The notes: generated by a model not told the origin, from the sequence alone. DNA of 50,557 bases from an uncultured Bacteroidia bacterium (GCA_903902325.1 CAIUUO010000181.1:1-50557); one strand, 5' to 3'. Positions 35,793-44,914 are shown, numbered from the stretch's first letter. A program made the numbers and translations.

Positions 35793-35803
35793 GCCTCTTT
35801 TTT
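35772..35803. terminator. Bidirectional terminator between adk and the DUF3109 gene
   Basis: AAAAAAGAG (35772-35780) pairs with CTCTTTTTT (35795-35803) around a 14-base loop that holds the adk stop codon. The U-runs work on both strands for these convergent genes. The far end touches the DUF3109 stop codon. Confidence 0.75.
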
Positions 35804-36386
35804 ATTGTTCCAAATTCTTTTCCGGAAGGTTTTCTGAAATAAGTTTCAACTCCCCATACCATGCTTCACCATATTTTCGGATCAGCGGTTCTTTCAAATA
35901 CTGCCAGAGCGGAAGGTTATTTGATTTTCCACATGCCCTGCCGGGTTTACATATCTTTAATTTCTCGTAATTCACACCGTCGAACCTTTTGTATTCAGTA
36001 ATCCTGATTGGAAACAGGTGACAGGATACCGGTTTTCGGAAAGAGGTATTTTTAATAAAGAATGCCTTCTCTATGGCACACTTCGTGATCCTACTTTCAT
36101 CCACAAATGTGTAGACACACTCATTTTTCCCAACAATAGGAGTAACAAGGTCGCCATCGCTATCGATCAGGGAAAAGCCTTGCCTTGCAATCTCTTTCCT
36201 ATTCTCCTCTGATAGGTACTCTTCAAAAAGAGGAAACAATTCTTCAATGTATAAAGCTTCTTCCGGAGTCACAGGAGCACCGCTGTCGCCATCGACACAA
36301 CATGCACCCTTGCAATGATCCAGATCGCAGCAAAATTTTGATTCCAGCACATCCAGGCTGACGATGGTTTTCCCTATTTCGATCAT
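35802..36386 (-). CDS. DUF3109 cysteine-rich protein
   Basis: A 194-aa cytoplasmic protein. Clustered cysteines occur near the N-terminus (FCCDLDHCKGACCVDGDSG), then KNECVYTF, TKCAIEKAFF, PVSCHLFPIRI and CKPGRACG. This matches DUF3109, a Bacteroidota family related to the YkgJ-type CxxCxxxCC zinc or iron-sulfur proteins. Function is unknown; the cysteine spacing suggests metal or cluster binding. It overlaps gpmI by 4 bases (ATGA on the minus strand), so it is translationally coupled to a glycolytic gene. Confidence 0.85.
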   Translation of the reverse strand: MIEIGKTIVSLDVLESKFCCDLDHCKGACCVDGDSGAPVTPEEALYIEELFPLFEEYLSEENRKEIARQGFSLIDSDGDLVTPIVGKNECVYTFVDESRITKCAIEKAFFIKNTSFRKPVSCHLFPIRITEYKRFDGVNYEKLKICKPGRACGKSNNLPLWQYLKEPLIRKYGEAWYGELKLISENLPEKNLEQ

Positions 36387-37909
36387 ATCAACGCCTTACC
36401 AGTCATTTCAGCAGGAATATCCAATCCCATGATCTTCAAAATCGTTGGCGCAACGTCGGCCAGGATTCCATTTTGAATTTTGGCATTTTTATTATCCGTC
36501 ACCCATATACATGGAACAGGATTGAGTGAATGCGCTGTATTCGCACTTCCATCTTCGTTTATCGCAAAATCTGCATTACCATGATCGGCAATGACAATCA
36601 CATCATATCCGTTAGCTATGGCTGCTGCAACTACCTCATTGACACATTGGTCAACTGCCTTTACCGCCAGCTGTATCGCTGAGTAAACACCTGTATGACC
36701 CACCATATCACCATTGGCAAAGTTGAGGCAGATGAAATCGGCGCTCTTTTTGTTCAATTCGGCAACAATAGCCTCCTTAACCAACGGTGCAGACATTTCG
36801 GGTTGCAGATCGTAGGTGGCCACTTTGGGGGAAGGAATCAGAATTCGCTTTTCGCCATTAAATTCAATCTCCCTTCCTCCGGAAAAGAAAAAGGTTACGT
36901 GGGCATATTTCTCCGTTTCCGCGATCCTGATCTGGTTCAATCCGGCTTTGGAAACGACCTCACCAAGTGTATTGTACACATTATCCTTGTCGAAAATAAC
37001 ATGGATATTCTTAAAAGAAGATTTATAGTTGGTCATGGTGTACCATTCCAGTGGTATGGTATGCATCTCCTGCTCATGATGATTTTCCTGGGTAAAAGCG
37101 ATGGTCATCTCGCGCAGGCGGTCTGTACGATAATTGAAGCATATCACAACATCGCCTTCCTGAATGGTTGCAAGAGGTTTGTCATTCTCATCCGTCATAA
37201 CGATTGGCTTGATAAACTCATCAGTAACACCTTCGTCGTATGATTCCTGGATTGCTGCAAGCAGATCTTTGCTTTTGCGTCCAACCGATTTGGTTAACAT
37301 ATCGTAGGCAAGTTTCACCCTGTTCCAGTTGTTGTCGCGGTCCATGCCGTAATATCGACCGATTAGTGTGGCAAATTTAGCCTTGGTGCTGGAAAGATTC
37401 TTCAGGTCTTCCTCTACGAAGCCATAAGCTGAACGAGGGTCCGTATCACGGCCATCAGTCAATCCATGGATGAATATCTTGTCAAGACCCATGTCTGTGG
37501 CAATTTGCGCCAGTGCTACCATGTGATGGCTCAGGGCATGAACTCCCCCAGGTCCGATCAAACCAATCAGATGAACGGGTTTGTTGTTTTCCTTGGCGTG
37601 GGTAAACGCCTTTATAATTCTTGGATTATCCTTCAGTTTATTTTCGCGGATCGCCTTGTTGATTTTTACCAGATCCTGGTACAAAACGCGCCCGGCACCA
37701 ATATTCAGGTGACCTACTTCAGAGTTTCCCATCTGCCCGTCAGGCAGACCAACATCCTCGCCGGATGTAAGCAACTGACTATGCGGGTAGGTATTCCAAA
37801 GGTGATCTATAAATGTGGGATGAGTTGAATAAATGGCATCAGAGGTGCTTTTGTCGCCGATTCCCCAGCCATCAAGGATCATTAGGAGCGTACGCTTTAT
37901 ATCTGTCAT
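36383..37909 (-). CDS. gpmI: 2,3-bisphosphoglycerate-independent phosphoglycerate mutase
   Basis: A 508-aa manganese enzyme of the alkaline phosphatase superfamily, interconverting 3- and 2-phosphoglycerate. Asp13 in MILDGWG and Ser63 in QMGNSEVGHLNIGAGR are the metal ligand and phosphorylated nucleophile. HGLTDGRDTDPRSAYGF and CFNYRTDR hold substrate residues, NFANGDMVGHTG and IADHGNAD the second metal site, and THAHSLNPVP-like text (NTAHSLNPVPCIWV) the rest. The length is normal. It is the upstream gene of the pair with DUF3109; 45 bases separate it from the end of the GH18 gene. Confidence 0.96.
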   Translation of the reverse strand: MTDIKRTLLMILDGWGIGDKSTSDAIYSTHPTFIDHLWNTYPHSQLLTSGEDVGLPDGQMGNSEVGHLNIGAGRVLYQDLVKINKAIRENKLKDNPRIIKAFTHAKENNKPVHLIGLIGPGGVHALSHHMVALAQIATDMGLDKIFIHGLTDGRDTDPRSAYGFVEEDLKNLSSTKAKFATLIGRYYGMDRDNNWNRVKLAYDMLTKSVGRKSKDLLAAIQESYDEGVTDEFIKPIVMTDENDKPLATIQEGDVVICFNYRTDRLREMTIAFTQENHHEQEMHTIPLEWYTMTNYKSSFKNIHVIFDKDNVYNTLGEVVSKAGLNQIRIAETEKYAHVTFFFSGGREIEFNGEKRILIPSPKVATYDLQPEMSAPLVKEAIVAELNKKSADFICLNFANGDMVGHTGVYSAIQLAVKAVDQCVNEVVAAAIANGYDVIVIADHGNADFAINEDGSANTAHSLNPVPCIWVTDNKNAKIQNGILADVAPTILKIMGLDIPAEMTGKALI

Positions 37910-37954
37910 ATCTTAAAATTGTAAAATTGTAATTTTGCCGCAAAGGTACGGTTT

Positions 37955-39427
37955 TTAATTGTTTTCTACGACAAATTTGACAGTCATGTTTCCTTTACGG
38001 GTAGTGAAAACCAATAAATATAGCCCACTTTCAAGATGTGAACAATCCATGGAAATTGTGTAATCATCTGCTGACAATTCCTTGTTTAGCAGGAATAGTA
38101 ACGCCTTCCCATTCAAATCCACAACTTTTAAATCCACTACAAGAGGCTCCGAAAGGTTGAAATAAATGGATGCCAAATCCTTTACTGGATTTGGATATAG
38201 ATTGATCTTGTTAATGACCTGAGGTTTAGAAACATAATCATTGAGGCCCGTAGTAGTGAAAGCAGATCTGATACCATTCCAGATTTCTGCTTTTCCATTT
38301 TCATAACTAAGTGCCCAGATTCCAATTCCGGCGAGATTTTTACTATTAACCAGATCATATTTAACGTTGTAACTCACTAAATCGTCGTACCACACCTGGC
38401 GATACACTCCTGAAACATCCCTTAAACTTATCCAGGGTACTTTGGTCAGTATATCGAATACCTTGCCGTGGGAAAGGGATAGTGTTTCAGCCACTGGAAA
38501 GGTAACAGCCGTTGCCGCACCGGTGGCCGTTGCCTTGCGATCCATGGAGACGACCGGCCAGTTATAGCCATACCATGGAATTGCCAGCATCAATTTTTGG
38601 GATGGTACACCAGCTGAAATATAAGTTTCAAGCGTCCTTGTCACATTGTAACTCTCACCAAGGACAGGCGAAACAGGTCCGGCTGTAGAAGATCCACTGT
38701 AATAATAATCGTAACCCATCACAATCAGATAGTCACAAATTCCAGCCAGGACAGGTAAATCCCAGGATCCGTTCCAATCGACTGCCGGGGTTGCCATCGA
38801 AATTTCAGCACCCGGAATTTCGGCTTTGATTGCTTTCACAGCCCTGCGTACGAAAGAAACCAAGTTGGCACGGTAAGGAAGGCTAACAGATTCAAAATCA
38901 AAATTTACTCCATCTCCATTTCTCGATTTCAGGAGCAAAGTGACCGTTTGGATCATTTTTATCTGTTTTAGGGTATCCCTTAAAATGGCCTTATTTGACG
39001 CTGTACCAAAATTGGTCACAGTCAGCATAACTTTAACACCCCGCTGATGGGCATAATCGATGACAGGCGTCTGATCCCATCCATTGATGGTCTTGTATCC
39101 GCCTGTGACGGTATCCGTTTCATAGCTAAAATAGGAAAGATGCGTTAAAACGTCGTAATCATAGGATTGGTAGGCTGTCGATGATGCCCAGTAGGGATGC
39201 CATCCGAATACTTTCCTCGAAAGTTCCAGCTTTTTTGTGACCAACAAGGGGGATGGCTTGTTCAGGCTTGGTAACTGCTGTTTCAAGATTGAGTCACCTT
39301 TGTTTCTGAACAATGTGTTTTCTAATTGGTGAATGCCTATACGCACGGAATCTTGCTGAGCATATACAAAATTGCCAAGAAAGAGAAGGATAAGCAGCAA
39401 ATGGTATTTTTGATATTGCTTTTTCAA
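37955..39427 (-). CDS. Secreted GH18 (chitinase-like) protein with type IX sorting domain
   Basis: A 490-aa protein. The start must be TTG at 39427: a TAG lies directly upstream, and a signal peptide (KKQYQKYHLLLILLFLGNFVYAQQ) follows with no internal Met in it. The GH18 barrel begins at KVFGWHPYWA, and the active-site motif reads DGVNFDFE (172-179), with Asn in place of the first inner Asp but the catalytic Glu179 present. YLIVMGYDYYYSGS and AIPWYGYNW are typical family strands. The C-terminus (NLYPNPVKDLASIYFNL to FVVENN) is a type A T9SS sorting domain, so the enzyme is exported to the cell surface or medium. Chitin-like or endo-glucosaminidase substrates are both possible. Confidence 0.9.
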   Translation of the reverse strand: MKKQYQKYHLLLILLFLGNFVYAQQDSVRIGIHQLENTLFRNKGDSILKQQLPSLNKPSPLLVTKKLELSRKVFGWHPYWASSTAYQSYDYDVLTHLSYFSYETDTVTGGYKTINGWDQTPVIDYAHQRGVKVMLTVTNFGTASNKAILRDTLKQIKMIQTVTLLLKSRNGDGVNFDFESVSLPYRANLVSFVRRAVKAIKAEIPGAEISMATPAVDWNGSWDLPVLAGICDYLIVMGYDYYYSGSSTAGPVSPVLGESYNVTRTLETYISAGVPSQKLMLAIPWYGYNWPVVSMDRKATATGAATAVTFPVAETLSLSHGKVFDILTKVPWISLRDVSGVYRQVWYDDLVSYNVKYDLVNSKNLAGIGIWALSYENGKAEIWNGIRSAFTTTGLNDYVSKPQVINKINLYPNPVKDLASIYFNLSEPLVVDLKVVDLNGKALLFLLNKELSADDYTISMDCSHLESGLYLLVFTTRKGNMTVKFVVENN

Positions 39428-39466
39428 CTACGCTGGATTAGTCTTTCGAAAATACAACTTATTGCT

Positions 39467-39498
39467 CAAAAAAACAGCCGCCCAAATCGGGCAGCTGT
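39467..39498 (-). terminator. Strong terminator after gnd
   Basis: On the minus strand a 10-bp stem (39489-39498 with 39474-39483, one G-U pair) closes a five-base loop and is followed by seven T. A second hairpin (GAGACG 39521-39526 with CGTCTC 39537-39542) lies just at the gnd stop. Confidence 0.85.
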
Positions 39499-39541
39499 AA
39501 ATTTTACGATGATTTTGAAGGAGACGCCCTGTAGGTCGTCT

Positions 39542-40990
39542 CTACACGGTATAGGTAGAGGAAGCGGTATCTCCTCCCCGTCCGGTCCAGTTGGTATGGA
39601 AGAACTCGCCACGTGGTTTGTCAAGCCTTTCGTACGTATGCGCACCGAAGTAATCGCGCTGTGCCTGCAACAGATTGGCAGGAAGACGTTCGCTGCGGAA
39701 TCCGTCGAAATAGGTTAGTGCCGTGGCAAGACAAGGGATTGGAATTCCATTGGTAAAAGAAGCGGCAGCAACACGTCTCCAACCTGCCTGCGCCTTTTCG
39801 ATGGTATCAGTGAAGTATTTATCCAACAACAAATGTTCAAGTCCCGGGTTTTTGTCAAAAGCCTCTTTGATTTTCCCTAAGAATACAGAACGGATGATAC
39901 AGCCACCCCTCCACATCAAGGCGATGCCGCCGTTGTTCAGGTTCCATTTGTATTCCTTTGCAGCTTCTCCCATTAAGTCATAACCCTGTGCATAAGAGAT
40001 AATCTTGGCTCCAAACAGGGCATCTTTCAAATCATCCAGGAATTGTTTGCGATCGCCACTGAATTTTTTCTCTGGACCATGAAGAACCTTTGATGCCTTA
40101 ACCCTAAGATCTTTCTGGGCAGAAAGACACCTGGCAAAAACAGATTCTCCGATCAATGTGAGCGGAATGCCAAGATCAAGGGCAGCAACGCCAGTCCATT
40201 TTCCTGTACCTTTTTGTCCGGCTGTATCCAGGATTTTCTCAACAAGTGGTTCACCCTTTTCATCCTTGAATCCAAGAATATCACGGGTAATTTCAATCAG
40301 GTAACTGTCGAGGTCGCCTTTGTTCCACTCAACAAAAGTATCATGCATTTCATCTGCAGTCATTCCAAGCAGCTCTTTCATGATCTGGTAGGCTTCGCAA
40401 ATAATCTGCATATCACCATACTCGATGCCGTTGTGAACCATTTTCACAAAATGGCCAGCACCGTTTTCGCCAACCCAGTCACAGCAAGGTTCGCCATCAA
40501 CTTTTGCAGCAACTGCCTGGAAGATGGTTTTCACTGCCGGCCATGCAGCTGGTGAACCTCCGGGCATCATGGAGGGTCCCAACAGAGCGCCTTCTTCGCC
40601 ACCTGAAACACCGGTACCGATAAAGAGCAATCCCTTGCTTTCAACATATTTGGTGCGACGGATGGTGTCGGGGAAATGGGAATTTCCACCATCGATGATG
40701 ATATCTCCTGGTTCAAGGTGTGGAATGATCTGTTCAATAAAATCATCAACCGGTGATCCGGCCTTGACCAGCATCATCACTTTGCGAGGACGCTCCAGGT
40801 TTGCACACATCTCTGCAATGCTGTGGCATCCAATGAAATTTTTACCGGCACCGCGACCGGCGATAAATTTGTCGACTTTATCCACCGACCTGTTGTAAAC
40901 TGCCACAGTAAAGCCCTTGCTTTCCATGTTCAAAACGAGGTTCTCCCCCATTACTGCCAAACCGATTAACCCAATATCTGCCTTTTTCAT
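39542..40990 (-). CDS. gnd: 6-phosphogluconate dehydrogenase, decarboxylating
   Basis: A 482-aa enzyme converting 6-phosphogluconate to ribulose 5-phosphate with NAD(P)H and CO2. The dinucleotide motif is IGLIGLAVMGENLVLNM (residues 7-23), followed by GDIIIDGGNSHFPDT, SGGEEGALLGPSMMPGG and the catalytic GAGHFVKMVHNGIEYGDMQ. QKGTGKWTGVAALDLGIPLTLI and the C-terminal LLQAQRDYFGAHTYERLD complete a full-length long-form enzyme. It ends with a strong terminator. The upstream gene pdxB is 39 bases away on the same strand, so both may be read together. Its closeness to the aldonate genes further on may be functional. Confidence 0.96.
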   Translation of the reverse strand: MKKADIGLIGLAVMGENLVLNMESKGFTVAVYNRSVDKVDKFIAGRGAGKNFIGCHSIAEMCANLERPRKVMMLVKAGSPVDDFIEQIIPHLEPGDIIIDGGNSHFPDTIRRTKYVESKGLLFIGTGVSGGEEGALLGPSMMPGGSPAAWPAVKTIFQAVAAKVDGEPCCDWVGENGAGHFVKMVHNGIEYGDMQIICEAYQIMKELLGMTADEMHDTFVEWNKGDLDSYLIEITRDILGFKDEKGEPLVEKILDTAGQKGTGKWTGVAALDLGIPLTLIGESVFARCLSAQKDLRVKASKVLHGPEKKFSGDRKQFLDDLKDALFGAKIISYAQGYDLMGEAAKEYKWNLNNGGIALMWRGGCIIRSVFLGKIKEAFDKNPGLEHLLLDKYFTDTIEKAQAGWRRVAAASFTNGIPIPCLATALTYFDGFRSERLPANLLQAQRDYFGAHTYERLDKPRGEFFHTNWTGRGGDTASSTYTV

Positions 40991-41029
40991 TTTAAATTGT
41001 AATTTGTCATTTATAATTATCTGATTATC

Positions 41030-42151
41030 TTATAATTTAAATCCTAATTTTTTAAGCTTCTCAATTGCCTTTATCTGATTGATTTTCCCGTAAACCGTAA
41101 AAGAAGGAAACTCTCTCCTGACGGGATAATCACCTCTCTGCTTTTCAAAGGTGGCTGCGCTCTCTCTCAGGCGGGCATCATCTTCCCTGATGTTATAAGT
41201 TGCCAGGATAGCCTTTGAGAGAATCTCCTGAATGGACTTTCCGGTTCCATCGATGAGAATTTCAGTTGAAGCCGGCTTTTCCACATTGGTGGCTTTCCAG
41301 TTTTTGGAACCCAATCCAAGAAATTTACTTACTGCCTGAACGCTCATTTCTGTTCCCTTTGCCTTGCCATCCCTCGAATATCCGGCAATGTGAGGAGTTG
41401 CAAGGTCAACCAGATTAAGCAGTTCAAGGTCAATTTCCGGTTCATTTTCCCAGCAATCTACGATTGAACCCGAGACCTGGCCTGTAATTATTGCCTGTTT
41501 CAAGGCTGCGGTTTTTACCACCTCTCCCCTACAGCTATTAATGAATATAGGTTTCCGCGACATGCGGGAAAACAATGCCTCGTCTGCCAGGTGAAAAGTG
41601 TTGTCAACCCCCTCCATATTCAACGGAACATGCAGGGTGATGATGTCTGATTCTTCGAGTATCTTATCCAACCCAACAAATCCCTGTTCTCCTTCAACAC
41701 GCGCCCTTGGAGGGTCATTCAGTAATACCCGCATTCCCAAAATCTCCGCCAGCCTGGCAACCTTCGATCCAACATTTCCAACACCCACAATGCCAATGGT
41801 CATTCCAGCCAGTGACAAAGTCTTTTTTTCGGCCATTACCATGATGACCGAGGCGATGTATTGTTCCACTGATTTCGCGTTGCAACCCGGTGCATTGGTC
41901 CATTTGATCCCTGCACGATCGCAGTAATCCGTATCAATGTGATCATAACCGATGGTGGCTGTGGCGATGATTTTCACGGAAGACCCCGAAAGCAAAGCCT
42001 CGTTGCATTTGGTCCGGGTGCGGGTGATGATGGCATCTGCATCCCTGACCACTTCTGCTGTAGTCTTCGATCCCGGCAGGTAAACCACCTCCGCATAAGG
42101 CTCCAATGCTCCGTGGATGTATGGAATTTTGTCGTCGATGATGATCTTCAT
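41030..42151 (-). CDS. pdxB: Erythronate-4-phosphate dehydrogenase
   Basis: A 373-aa D-2-hydroxyacid dehydrogenase of the pyridoxal phosphate pathway. The N-terminus IIIDDKIPYIHGALEPYAEVVYLPGSKT is characteristic of PdxB. The NAD fold has TIGIVGVGNVGSKVARLAEILG, and catalysis uses the Arg in FINSCRGEVV, the Glu in DCWENEPEID and the His in ATPHIAGYSRDGKAKGTEM. The C-terminal DUF3410 dimerisation part (ILATYNIREDDARLRE, YPVRREFPSF) confirms PdxB over other members. The ATG at 42151 is standard. It is followed by gnd, and GGATAAAG repeats separate it from the LarA-like gene. Confidence 0.92.
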   Translation of the reverse strand: MKIIIDDKIPYIHGALEPYAEVVYLPGSKTTAEVVRDADAIITRTRTKCNEALLSGSSVKIIATATIGYDHIDTDYCDRAGIKWTNAPGCNAKSVEQYIASVIMVMAEKKTLSLAGMTIGIVGVGNVGSKVARLAEILGMRVLLNDPPRARVEGEQGFVGLDKILEESDIITLHVPLNMEGVDNTFHLADEALFSRMSRKPIFINSCRGEVVKTAALKQAIITGQVSGSIVDCWENEPEIDLELLNLVDLATPHIAGYSRDGKAKGTEMSVQAVSKFLGLGSKNWKATNVEKPASTEILIDGTGKSIQEILSKAILATYNIREDDARLRESAATFEKQRGDYPVRREFPSFTVYGKINQIKAIEKLKKLGFKL

Positions 42152-42197
42152 GCTATCCTTACTTGTTGAACTTTAAAATATACACTATTCTCATTGT

Positions 42198-42361
42198 AAA
42201 GGATAAAGGATAAAGTCAAAAGGATAAAGTACGCAACTAGCCTGATTTTAGCGTTTATTCTCGTGTTTCATGTCTTATCTCTTATATCTTCGAACCTACC
42301 GTTCTAATTTCCAGAGTCCCTCACTTTATCCTTTATCCTTTTTACTTTATCCTTTAGCCTT
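42198..42361. repeat. Inverted pair of GGATAAAG word tandems
   Basis: Left arm 42198-42230 is three AAAGGATAAAG-like units. Right arm 42322-42361 holds the reverse complement (ACTTTATCCTTTATCC and relatives) and reaches the LarA-like stop codon. The roughly 90-base spacer has no gene. The words match 572-694 and 26151-26176. Confidence 0.7.
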
Positions 42362-43651
42362 CTAGTACTTGAACCGTTCCCTGTACGCCCAAAGCCCCAG
42401 AGCCGGATTTGAGATGTAAAATACCTCTTCCCCGTTCGGCATGGTATTGAATCCATCTTTCAGCTTTTCGTGGTTGTATGTTTTTTCCATTTGCTCCAGG
42501 TTGGCATAATTGAAGCCAACGCTTTCAATCTCTGCTTCGGACAGGTTTTTGGGTTCACTGCCGGGGCAATAGGTAATATTGAACCGCCCTTCCGAGGATC
42601 CATGGATCAGATGCGCTGCTGCACTCAGGTTATTCCGGAGCTCCTCATGATCATCGCATGCCTTTAGGGTAGCCGGTGTTCCGAAATATCCATATTTCCT
42701 GATCAGGCGGTCAATTTCCTTGTCTTCGCCAAATTCGACCAGGGCCGGAGCCAGAATGATCAGTTCACCACCATCGGCAAGCGCCATCCGGGTACGGTAA
42801 ATGGATTTGTTGCCCAGCCAGGTACTTTTAAACTCTGTAGGATCTAGATATACCACGACTTTTTTCAGTGGTTTTTCGAGCATCTCGAAATTAACCTGCA
42901 AGGCCAATTTTGCTGCCAGGTCGAAAACTTCCATATCGTCGCCTATAAACAGACCACGGGTTTTGATTTTACCATCCGTTTTATCCAGTCCAACGACTGT
43001 CTGGACATAGATGATCGGCAAATCTTGGGTGAAATTGTCTGAGGCATAATTAAATACCCTGCGTACAGGTGTATCCGCATGACCCATCATTCTCTCCATG
43101 CCATAGGCTGCGCCGATAAAATGGCTTTTGTTGATACCTTCGACACCACCGGTTCCTACAAAAATATTCTTGTTGTAGTTGGCCATGCCCACCACTTCGT
43201 GAGGCACCACCTGACCCAGTGAAAGAATCAGATCAAACTTGCCTTCCAAAAGCAATTTATTCACCTGAGCAGGCCAAGGGAAACTCACGGCTCCTTCAGA
43301 TACCTTCTCAACGAATGCAGCAGGAACTTCACCAACAGTTACCACGTCGTTCCGCCAATCATGTTCCCGGATCAGGGTAGCAGGCAATGAACCGAACATA
43401 TGGGAGATCTGGTGAGCTGTCATCGGAGTGTGCGTACCCAGCGCCGGCAGTACATCCGTCAGCGCATCGCCATAATATTGCCAGGTCATTTCGGTCAGTT
43501 CACCAGCCCTGCTAGGCAGTCTGGTATAATCCGGCGGAATGGCAAGCACCTTCTTGCGTTTGCCCATTTTTTTAAATGCCTCAAAAAGACCTTTCTTCAG
43601 GTCTGAAGCGGAGAGTTCATGGGAGGTTGAACCAGTCTTGTAGTAAATCAT
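42362..43651 (-). CDS. LarA-family nickel-pincer hydroxyacid epimerase (probable aldonate epimerase)
   Basis: A 429-aa protein of the lactate-racemase (LarA, DUF2088) superfamily, which uses a nickel-pincer nucleotide cofactor to move a hydride at C2 of hydroxyacids. IPPDYTRLPSRAG matches the family's PDxTRP motif. His74 (LGTHTPMTAH) and the triplet His151-Lys161-His177 (VVPHEVVGMANYNKNIFVGTGG...SHFIG) repeat the 10- and 16-residue spacing of LarA His174-Lys184-His200, so cofactor binding looks intact. The neighbours are a mannonate-type SDR, a sugar kinase and a UxaE-like gene, so I infer mannonate/gluconate epimerisation rather than lactate racemisation. The cofactor genes larB, larC and larE are not in the window. 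Confidence 0.85.
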   Translation of the reverse strand: MIYYKTGSTSHELSASDLKKGLFEAFKKMGKRKKVLAIPPDYTRLPSRAGELTEMTWQYYGDALTDVLPALGTHTPMTAHQISHMFGSLPATLIREHDWRNDVVTVGEVPAAFVEKVSEGAVSFPWPAQVNKLLLEGKFDLILSLGQVVPHEVVGMANYNKNIFVGTGGVEGINKSHFIGAAYGMERMMGHADTPVRRVFNYASDNFTQDLPIIYVQTVVGLDKTDGKIKTRGLFIGDDMEVFDLAAKLALQVNFEMLEKPLKKVVVYLDPTEFKSTWLGNKSIYRTRMALADGGELIILAPALVEFGEDKEIDRLIRKYGYFGTPATLKACDDHEELRNNLSAAAHLIHGSSEGRFNITYCPGSEPKNLSEAEIESVGFNYANLEQMEKTYNHEKLKDGFNTMPNGEEVFYISNPALGLWAYRERFKY

Positions 43652-43688
43652 TTCGACTCAATTATTAATATGATGTAAAAGCAATCAA

Positions 43689-43824
43689 TTTTGGATTTTA
43701 GATTTTCGATTTTGGAATATGGAACTCCGAACATTTGATCTAAGGGTTCACCCATTGTGACCGTCAGAATTTTGAATGATCATGCCCCTTGAATCGAAAA
43801 TCCATAATCGAAAATCCAAAATTT
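43689..43824. repeat. Inverted AATCGAAAATC words between kinase and LarA-like genes
   Basis: GATTTTCGATT (43701-43711) is the reverse complement of AATCGAAAATC (43806-43816), which is itself repeated at 43792-43802. The flanks also match (TTTTGGATTTTAG versus AAAATCCAAAATTT). This fills most of the 178-base gap. Confidence 0.6.
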
Positions 43825-43829
43825 ACCTT

Positions 43830-44909
43830 TTAGCGTTTCACCCTGGCATTCCCCTTCCAGATGCTCCATACCATATCTTCATCGGCAGGTTGGGCATAGT
43901 CTGTGAGGAAGGTCGTGGCGAGTGCGCCGGAGGCCCAGCCGAACTGGATCCATTTGGCGGCTTCCCACCCTTTCAGGATTCCGTAAAGCAATCCGCCCAC
44001 GAAACCATCCCCTCCGCCAATACGGTCGAGAACATTGATTCTTCTGGGTTCGACTACATGCCAGTCTTCACCTTCGAGCATGATGGCACCCCAGAGGTGC
44101 TCGTTGGTACTGACAACTTGACGCAATGTGGTGGCAAATACCGATGCATTCGGGAATTTCGCCTTCACCCTGTAAATCATCTCCTTGAATCCGTCAATCT
44201 CGGATGAAATCTGCTTTCCGCCGGCTTCTGGACCTTTTATGCCGAGACACAACTGGAAATCTTCTTCATTACCGATCAGGATGTCGGCAACAGAAGCAAT
44301 CTCTTCGAAGATCGCGCTGAGTTCCGCCTCTCTTCCTTTCCAGAACGATGCACGGTAGTTCAGGTCGAATGCGATACGGGTTCCATGTTTTTTGGCGCTT
44401 CGAGCCAATTCGAGGCAGAATTTGCTGGTTTCGGGCGACAAGGCACCGATCAGTCCCGAAAGATGAACAATCTGGACACCTTCTTGCTTAAAGATGCGAT
44501 CAAGGTCAAAATCCTTCACGTTCAGTGTCCGACCAACTTCACCTGCCCGGTCATTCTGAACCCTTGGACCACGTGTTCCAAAACCGCTGTCGGCAATGTT
44601 GAACTGGTGACGGTAACCCCATGGATCCCCCTGTTCAACCTCTGGTCCTTCAAAAGTCATTCCGCGGGCCCACAGATTGCTTTTAATCATGCTGGCAATC
44701 GGACTGTCCTTGACAAAGGTTGTCAAAACCTTTACTGGAAGACCGAGATAGGAAGAGATACTGGCCACATTGGTTTCTGCACTCGAAACCTCCATCTGAA
44801 AGAGGCTGCTGCTGTGAACAGGTTGTCCATTCACGGGAGTGATACGAATCCCCATGCTGGTGGGAACCAGCAAGGAAGTCTTGCAATTGCTTTTGATTGT
44901 TAAGCTCAT
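43830..44909 (-). CDS. PfkB-family sugar kinase, probable 2-keto-3-deoxygluconate kinase
   Basis: A 359-aa ribokinase-fold kinase. The substrate region has SAETNVASISSYLGLPVKVLTTFVKDSP. The lid is followed by the long RHQFNIADSGFGTRGPRVQNDRAG, like KdgK proteins that carry a YYRxxSA or PxxxxNDRAG phrase. GTRIAFDLNYRASFW follows, then ILIGNEEDF and the catalytic DRIGGGDGFVGGLLYG. The anion-hole motif is GGGD, with Gly in place of the usual Ala of GAGD. The NDRAG block and FDLNYRASFW suit 2-keto-3-deoxygluconokinase; gluconokinase activity cannot be excluded and matters for the pathway model. It lies 136 bases from the SDR gene, a gap filled with tandem and inverted repeats. Confidence 0.82.
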   Translation of the reverse strand: MSLTIKSNCKTSLLVPTSMGIRITPVNGQPVHSSSLFQMEVSSAETNVASISSYLGLPVKVLTTFVKDSPIASMIKSNLWARGMTFEGPEVEQGDPWGYRHQFNIADSGFGTRGPRVQNDRAGEVGRTLNVKDFDLDRIFKQEGVQIVHLSGLIGALSPETSKFCLELARSAKKHGTRIAFDLNYRASFWKGREAELSAIFEEIASVADILIGNEEDFQLCLGIKGPEAGGKQISSEIDGFKEMIYRVKAKFPNASVFATTLRQVVSTNEHLWGAIMLEGEDWHVVEPRRINVLDRIGGGDGFVGGLLYGILKGWEAAKWIQFGWASGALATTFLTDYAQPADEDMVWSIWKGNARVKR

Positions 44910-44914
44910 ATGAA

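Noticed and set aside
36695-37243. 182-codon plus-strand frame
   Set aside because: It is antisense to gpmI, whose motifs are intact on the minus strand.
42362-43651. Lactate racemase proper (LarA)
   Set aside because: Family motifs fit, but the genes around it concern sugar acids and no lactate or lar maturation genes are nearby; the aldonate role is favoured but unproven.
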